18,901 nucleotides of DNA from contig CAYZXU010000045.1 of the NCBI GenBank assembly GCA_964482535.1, positions 1 through 18,901 on the forward strand, given 5' to 3'. This document shows positions 14,434 to 18,901 of this stretch, in pieces. The notes beneath the pieces are model-generated. The model had not been told where the DNA came from. It did no database searches and was given only the letters and a program-made list of their open reading frames with translations. Source of the stretch: CAYZXU01 sp964482535 (GTDB lineage: Bacteria; Desulfobacterota; Desulfobacteria; Desulfobacterales; BuS5). Made by a program: the position numbers and the translations under genes. The first letter of the stretch is position 1, and each line of letters begins with the position of its first letter.

Positions 14434-16443
14434 ATGAAGATTGCCGGCAAAAAGATACTGATAGTTGATGACAGTTTAACTATTCGCATGCAGATTAAAG
14501 ATGTGCTGGATAATGAGGGATATGAAGTTACGCTTGCCAAAGACGGGGAGACCTGTCTGGAAATACTTGAAGAACAAATGCCGGACATAATACTCCTTGA
14601 TATAGTCATGCCTGGCATTAACGGAATAGAAGTGTGCAAAATTATAAAACAGGATAAAAAGCTGAAAGATATTGCTGTTTTAATATTGACCCATGTGACT
14701 GACTCGGAAAATATGGTGGCAGGTTTAAACAGCGGAGCCGATGATTATGTAACCAAGCCTTTTGTCATAGAAGAGCTCAACGCAAGAATTTCTGCTATTT
14801 TAAGAACAAAAAATCTCAAAGAAGAGCTTATGCAGGCAAAAAATGAGGCAGTAAAGCTTGCAGGATCAAAAAGCGCTTTTCTTGCAAATATGTCCCATGA
14901 AATACGAACTCCCATGAACGGTGTAATAGGTTTTACGGAACTTCTTTTGGAAACTGATATTGATGAGATTCAAAGGGAATATGTAGAGACAATCAAGCGT
15001 AGCGGAGATGCCCTTTTGGTAATTATAAATGATATTCTCGATTTTTCCAAGATGGAATCTGACCAATCAAACTTTGAGACCGTAGAGTTTGACCCGGAGC
15101 AGCTTGTATATGATGTCTGCGATCTTGTAAAAATAAAGATAGAGGAAAAATCTGTAAATTTTTACTGTAATATGGATTTACAACTTCCTGTTAAAGTTAA
15201 AGGTGATCCATATAGATTCCGTCAGGTTATGACAAACCTTTTGGGAAATGCCGTTAAATTTGTGGAAAAAGGAGAGATCGAGGTTAAGGTTAATGTCGAA
15301 AAAATGGAGGTCGGTAGAATATATATACACTATTTCATAAGGGATACAGGCATAGGGATGCCTGAAGATAAGCGGGACACTGTTTTTGAAATATTTTCCC
15401 AGGCAGATTCTTCAACCACAAGGCAGTTCGGAGGCACAGGTCTGGGTCTGTCCATTGCAAGAAAGATCTGCCGGAAGTTAGGCGGAGACTGCTGGGCTGA
15501 AAGCAAAGAGGGAGATGGTAGTACTTTCCATGCAACAGCCTGGTTTGAGATGGGAGATAGTAGAAGTATTTCTGATGATGCAAACGCTGAAAGTAATCTA
15601 AAGGGTGTTAAGATCCTGATAGTTGACAATAATAAAACAGGAAAGAGTATTCTAAAAAAGATGCTTGCTCTATACGGGATTGAAACCAGCAGCGCTCAAT
15701 CAGCATCTGATGCAATAGACATGTTACAGACAGACAAGGGGATTAACCTAATAATTGCAGATGTGAAATCTGTGAAAATGGATAGTATGGAGTTTGTAAA
15801 GAATGCCCGTATTATTCAGGGAATGGAGCAGCTTAAATTTATAGCATTTTCTACATTACCTGCTTCAAAACTAAAGGAATTGTCTGAAAATGGGTTTGAT
15901 GCATGCCTGTCAAGACCCGGAGGAAGAGTAAAACTTATAAGAACGATCAAAAAACTGCTGGGAAGAAAAACAGATGAACCTGTAAATTTAAAAATCCCTG
16001 TAAATTTAAAAACCAGGGATGCCGTATCGGAAAAGATAAATAATGCAGGTGGCAAAAGAATACTTCTTGCTGAAGATAATCCTGTAAATCAGAAGCTTGC
16101 GGTAATACATTTAAAAAAAGATGGTCATGACGTAACAATTGCTGAAAATGGCAAAATAGCTTTGGATTTAATAAAAAAGGGCGGCTTTGATCTGGCGCTG
16201 ATGGATATCCATATGCCGGTAATGGACGGAATGCAGGCAACGATTGAGATAAGAGAATGGGAAGAAAGCTGCAGACAGTCGGATGATGAAAAAAGTTTGC
16301 CTGTGCGCTTGCCGATAATTGCCTTGACTGCAAATGTGATGGACGGAAACAGAGAAGAGTATTTAAAGGCAGGCATGGACGATTATCTGTCCAAGCCCTT
16401 CAAGATAGAAGAAATGAGAAGCATGATAAATGAGTGGGGGTAA
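14434..16443 (+). CDS. Hybrid histidine kinase, REC-HisKA-HATPase-REC-REC
   Basis: This encodes 669 residues from ATG 14434. An AAGGA site 11 nt upstream, with GGA nearer still, favours this ATG over an in-frame TTG at 14425. There is no transmembrane segment. The N-terminal receiver has DD12-13, Asp56 in LLDIVMP and Lys108 in TKPF. The H-box MSHEIRTP has His155. ATPase motifs are NLLGNAVKF, DTGIGMP and GGTGLGLS (about 268-340). The middle receiver (about 391-510) is degenerate: the acidic pair is DNN, Asp443 is kept, but the MP motif is lost and Arg (SRPGG, ~494) replaces the conserved Lys. The last receiver (about 541-669) is intact, with Asp591 in LMDIHMP and Lys655 in SKPF. An 18-bp duplication lies in the linker between the last two receivers. 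A free HPt gene follows and is the natural partner for a relay. Confidence 0.92.
   Translation: MKIAGKKILIVDDSLTIRMQIKDVLDNEGYEVTLAKDGETCLEILEEQMPDIILLDIVMPGINGIEVCKIIKQDKKLKDIAVLILTHVTDSENMVAGLNSGADDYVTKPFVIEELNARISAILRTKNLKEELMQAKNEAVKLAGSKSAFLANMSHEIRTPMNGVIGFTELLLETDIDEIQREYVETIKRSGDALLVIINDILDFSKMESDQSNFETVEFDPEQLVYDVCDLVKIKIEEKSVNFYCNMDLQLPVKVKGDPYRFRQVMTNLLGNAVKFVEKGEIEVKVNVEKMEVGRIYIHYFIRDTGIGMPEDKRDTVFEIFSQADSSTTRQFGGTGLGLSIARKICRKLGGDCWAESKEGDGSTFHATAWFEMGDSRSISDDANAESNLKGVKILIVDNNKTGKSILKKMLALYGIETSSAQSASDAIDMLQTDKGINLIIADVKSVKMDSMEFVKNARIIQGMEQLKFIAFSTLPASKLKELSENGFDACLSRPGGRVKLIRTIKKLLGRKTDEPVNLKIPVNLKTRDAVSEKINNAGGKRILLAEDNPVNQKLAVIHLKKDGHDVTIAENGKIALDLIKKGGFDLALMDIHMPVMDGMQATIEIREWEESCRQSDDEKSLPVRLPIIALTANVMDGNREEYLKAGMDDYLSKPFKIEEMRSMINEWG
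15979..16014 (+). repeat. 18-bp tandem duplication in an inter-receiver linker
   Basis: Two adjacent 18-nt units (15979-15996 and 15997-16014) differ at one position. Each starts CCTGTAAATTTAAAAA. They encode PVNLKI and PVNLKT in frame, extending the linker between the second and third receivers of the kinase by six residues. This looks like a recent in-frame slippage or duplication event. Confidence 0.75.
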
Positions 16444-16510
16444 AGGGCGGTTTACGGTGGCTAACAATGTAATTAAAATTTTTTCAAAGAAAATTATAAG
16501 GAGTAGAGTA

Positions 16511-16837
16511 ATGGGCATAGACATGGAAAAAATAGCTGAAGATATGGGTATGGATGTTGAGGATATTAAGGAGCTTTTTGGGCTTTATGTTGAAACAACA
16601 GCTGACGACCTTGCAGGCTTGAAAGATGGGCTTGAGAGAGGAGATGCAGCACAGATTCATGAGCGGGCTCATTCAATTAAAGGGGCATCCGGTAATCTTG
16701 GGCTTATTGATTTCTATGAAACAGTTAGGGAGATAGATGAAAGAGCCCTTGAAAAAAATCTGGACGGCCTTGAAGATATAGTGGGAAGTTTTTCGAACAT
16801 GTTTGATGCCTTTACAGAAGAATTTGAAGCTTCTTAA
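16511..16837 (+). CDS. Stand-alone HPt phosphotransfer protein
   Basis: This encodes 108 residues. ATG 16511 is chosen because AAGGAG (16498-16503) lies 7 nt upstream. An in-frame upstream start at 16430 would overlap the kinase end and add 27 residues of unlike composition. The protein is all-helical in appearance. The HPt signature is RAHSIKGASGNLG at about 52-64, with phospho-accepting His54, preceded by a helix with LKDGLERGDA. HPt proteins carry phosphate between receivers of hybrid kinases and response regulators in the cytoplasm. The gene lies 67 nt after the REC-REC kinase and before another hybrid kinase, so it probably serves one or both. It has no catalytic domain of its own. Confidence 0.88.
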   Translation: MGIDMEKIAEDMGMDVEDIKELFGLYVETTADDLAGLKDGLERGDAAQIHERAHSIKGASGNLGLIDFYETVREIDERALEKNLDGLEDIVGSFSNMFDAFTEEFEAS

Positions 16838-16851
16838 AAAAAAGAGAAGAA

Positions 16852-16968
16852 ATGAGTAAAATTTTCAGGTTTTCAAAGATAGAAGCAAATAAGCTTGCTC
16901 TTCGTATTATGCTGGATGATATTGTTGAGTTGATTGCCTTTAAGTTTAAAGAAAATACTGCTGTTTAA
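16852..16968 (+). CDS. Possible 38-residue small protein
   Basis: A short open frame, MSKIFRFSKIEANKLALRIM..., runs for 38 codons from ATG 16852, 14 nt after the HPt stop. It has a purine-rich AGAGAAG ribosome binding site about 1-3 nt before the ATG, which is tight spacing. The product would have a basic N-terminal third and an amphipathic or hydrophobic helix (about 14-30). I see no family match. The context between two co-directional signalling genes, with otherwise ordinary spacing, makes translation plausible. It could also be chance or a remnant. A stem-loop covers its stop codon. Confidence 0.4.
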   Translation: MSKIFRFSKIEANKLALRIMLDDIVELIAFKFKENTAV

Positions 16969-16983
16969 AAAAGTTTAACAGCA
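16959..16983 (+). promoter_or_regulatory. Stem-loop before the last kinase gene
   Basis: TGCTGTTTAAA (16959-16969) pairs with TTTAACAGCA (16974-16983), with one bulged T and a four-base loop. It spans the stop of the small open frame and ends 11 nt before the GGAG site of the next kinase. No T tract follows, so it is not a standard terminator. A role in mRNA stability or translation control is possible. Confidence 0.4.
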
Positions 16984-17003
16984 CCTGGCGGGTTGGAGCG
17001 GTG

Positions 17004-18901
17004 ATGGAAAAGATACTGATAGTAGAAGAAGATGATCAGGAAAGAAAAAACATTATAAAATATATAGAGATGGGTAATTACCGTGTTTTTTCAGCATGTA
17101 ACGGCGAAGATGGCATGGATCTTTTTATGATGGAAAGACCTGCAATTGTGTTTACAGGTCTTAACATGCCTGAAATAGACGGTCTTTCTTTAATGAAAGC
17201 TGTTAAAGATATAGACGAAGATGTTGAGGTCATAGTTGTTTCCGGGTATGGGTCGTTTAATGAAGCAGTGGAATTTTTAAGGCTTGGGGCATCCGATTTT
17301 TTGCAAAAACCTGTTAAACTTGCACATGTTGATGTTATTTTAAAGCGCGCTCTTTTAAAATACAGGATGAAAAACAGGGTAAAGAAAGCATATAAATTCA
17401 CCAATGCAATAATTGACGCTGCCACAGGGTTTTATATAAGCACATGTGATGTTAATGGCAATATAGTTACATGGAACAAAGGCGCTGAGCTGATAATGGG
17501 TTATCTGGAAGATGAAGTCGTGGAGAAAATGCATTTTTCAAAAATGCTTAGTGATGAAGCAGTAAACGCAGGGCTTATGGACGAAATAGTTGACAGGCTG
17601 ATTGAGGGTAAAAGATTTGAAAAAGAGATCAATTTTGAAAAAAAGGACGGTATAATTTTTCCCGGATTTTTTTGCGCCGCACACCTCAATGATGATAATG
17701 GAAATCTTATCGGAATGCTTGCCATAGTAAGGGATATCACTGAAGCAAAACTTGCCGGCCAAAAGTTGATCCTGGCAAGACAGGAGGCTGAAGCTGCAAA
17801 TAAGGCAAAAAGCGAATTTTTGGCAAATATGAGCCATGAGATCCGTACGCCCATGAATGGCATAATAGGGATGACGGATCTTCTTCTTGATACTGAATTA
17901 AACGAACAGCAGCGTGATTTTGCTGAAACGGTCAGTGATGCTTCGGATGCACTTCTCGTGCTTATAAATGATATACTGGATTTTTCAAAGATAGAGGCAG
18001 GAAAACTCGATTTGGAATATATAGATTTTGATCTTGCAGTCATGCTGGATCAGACAGCAGGCTCGTTAGCGTTTAAGGCCAAAGAAAAGGGGATTGAGCT
18101 TGGAGTTTTTTTGCAGCCTGAAATTATTAACAGGCATGTTAAAGGCGACCCTGTAAGAATTGGGCAGGTCATTCTTAACCTGGCAGGCAATGCAGTAAAA
18201 TTTACGCAAAAGGGAGAAGTTGTAATCACCGGAGAGCTTGAAAGGGAAAACGAAAAAGAAATATGTGTTAAATTCAGTGTAAAAGATACCGGAATCGGTA
18301 TCCCGAAGAATGCGCTCACAAAGCTGTTTCAAACATTCTCACAGGTTGATTCATCCACAACGAGAAAATATGGCGGGACCGGACTGGGCCTTGCTATTTC
18401 AAAGCAGCTTGTTGAGATGATGGGTGGAGAAATAGGCGTTGAGAGTGAAGATGGAAAAGGAACCACATTCTGGTTTACCTTAACCTTGAAGAAGCAGGTT
18501 GATGACAATACTGATTTTCAGCCCAATCTTCAAATTGGAGAAAAAGAGCTTAATAAACGGCATTCAATCACCGAAAATTTTAAAAAAAATATAAGGATAC
18601 TTATTGTTGAAGATAATGTTGTTAATCAAAAGGTATTTGTCAAGATTTTTAAAAAATTCGGTTATTCTGCACAGTGTGCTGTAAATGGAAAAGAGGCTGT
18701 GGAATGTTTAAGAACATATAACTATGACGCTGTTTTTATGGACTGCCAGATGCCGGTTATGGGTGGACTTGAGGCCACCGCCTTAATCAGAAAAGAAGAA
18801 GAAATGAAAAAAAACAGCGGCAAAGGCCATGGAAGAACTCCTATTATAGCTTTGACAGCCAATGCAATGAAAGGCGACAGGGAAAAGTGTATCGCAGCAG
18901 G
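17004..18901 (+). CDS. Hybrid histidine kinase REC-PAS-HisKA-HATPase-REC, 3' end beyond window
   Basis: This frame is open to the window end (about 632 codons visible), with no frameshift noticed. GGAG (16995-16998) precedes ATG 17004. GTG 17001 is also in frame. The N-terminal receiver (1-120) keeps acidic residues EEDD (8-11) and Lys102 in LQKPV. Position 52, the phospho-acceptor, is Gly (FTGLNMPEIDG, codon GGT at 17157-17159), so it should not be phosphorylated in the normal way. A PAS domain (about 133-248) is followed by a helical linker. The H-box MSHEIRTPMNG has His278. ATPase motifs are NLAGNAVKF, DTGIGIP and GGTGLGLA (about 392-464). The C-terminal receiver has VEDN and Asp580 in FMDCQMP, and its Lys lies beyond the window. 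There is no transmembrane segment. It probably follows the HPt gene in one operon. Confidence 0.9.
   Translation, partial: MEKILIVEEDDQERKNIIKYIEMGNYRVFSACNGEDGMDLFMMERPAIVFTGLNMPEIDGLSLMKAVKDIDEDVEVIVVSGYGSFNEAVEFLRLGASDFLQKPVKLAHVDVILKRALLKYRMKNRVKKAYKFTNAIIDAATGFYISTCDVNGNIVTWNKGAELIMGYLEDEVVEKMHFSKMLSDEAVNAGLMDEIVDRLIEGKRFEKEINFEKKDGIIFPGFFCAAHLNDDNGNLIGMLAIVRDITEAKLAGQKLILARQEAEAANKAKSEFLANMSHEIRTPMNGIIGMTDLLLDTELNEQQRDFAETVSDASDALLVLINDILDFSKIEAGKLDLEYIDFDLAVMLDQTAGSLAFKAKEKGIELGVFLQPEIINRHVKGDPVRIGQVILNLAGNAVKFTQKGEVVITGELERENEKEICVKFSVKDTGIGIPKNALTKLFQTFSQVDSSTTRKYGGTGLGLAISKQLVEMMGGEIGVESEDGKGTTFWFTLTLKKQVDDNTDFQPNLQIGEKELNKRHSITENFKKNIRILIVEDNVVNQKVFVKIFKKFGYSAQCAVNGKEAVECLRTYNYDAVFMDCQMPVMGGLEATALIRKEEEMKKNSGKGHGRTPIIALTANAMKGDREKCIAA

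Noticed and set aside
16430..16510. Upstream start extending the HPt protein by 27 residues
   Set aside because: It overlaps the kinase end and lacks a ribosome binding site, while ATG 16511 has AAGGAG at ideal spacing and begins at the HPt domain.
1..18901. CRISPR arrays, tRNA or rRNA genes, integrases, transposases, toxin-antitoxin or defence genes
   Set aside because: Looked for regularly spaced repeats, tRNA-like cloverleaf motifs and typical protein signatures and saw none. The repeats found are isolated palindromes.

Overview
The window is AT-rich and appears to be chromosomal DNA from a Gram-negative bacterium. The best guess is a low-GC deltaproteobacterium (Desulfobacterota, Desulfobacterales-like). 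That guess rests on outer-membrane-type lipoproteins, dense hybrid histidine kinases, an alternative chemosensory operon, and intergenic palindromes of the GTCATTCCC/GGGAATGAC and GTAGGGTGGATTAAGCGAAGCG types. It is inference only, because no marker gene is present.

Region 1 (1-294) has no gene. It holds a MITE-like palindromic repeat flanked by 29-nt direct repeats. Region 2 (295-4655, minus strand) is a five-gene cluster of exported proteins, four of them with lipoprotein signal peptides. In transcription order it encodes an unknown lipoprotein, an enlarged LpoB-like protein that looks internally duplicated, a YcfL-family lipoprotein, a COG3014-like TPR protein and a second small unknown lipoprotein. 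Most genes have good AGGAG-type ribosome binding sites and three of the four gaps are 13-16 nt, so they probably form one operon. LpoB and YcfL suggest an envelope or peptidoglycan-synthase-activation role. Region 3 (4656-4987) is an AT-rich divergent intergenic region.

Region 4 (4988-14154, plus strand) is a compact operon: hybrid kinase (REC-PAS-HisKA-HATPase-REC), CheW, CheR-TPR, CheW, two-TM chemoreceptor, CheA-REC and CheB. The gene types, including CheR fused to TPRs, two CheWs and CheA fused to a receiver, match the Wsp (WspB-C-D-A-E-F) and Frz types of non-motility chemosensory pathway. The WspR diguanylate cyclase is not present. The receptor should activate the CheA-REC through two couplers, with CheR-TPR and CheB setting adaptation. 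The only other nearby signalling outputs are receiver domains of hybrid kinases.

Region 5 (14155-18901) starts with a stem-loop and a REP/MITE palindrome that separate it from the che operon, followed by a good sigma70-like promoter. It then encodes a REC-HisKA-HATPase-REC-REC kinase, a free HPt protein, a possible 38-residue small protein, and a REC-PAS-HisKA-HATPase-REC kinase cut by the window end. The first receiver of that last kinase has Gly where the phospho-accepting Asp should be. The window encodes nine receiver domains and two HPt modules but no DNA-binding, GGDEF, EAL or HD-GYP output domain. The likely reading is a branched multi-step phosphorelay around a Wsp/Frz-like core, with the final output outside the window.
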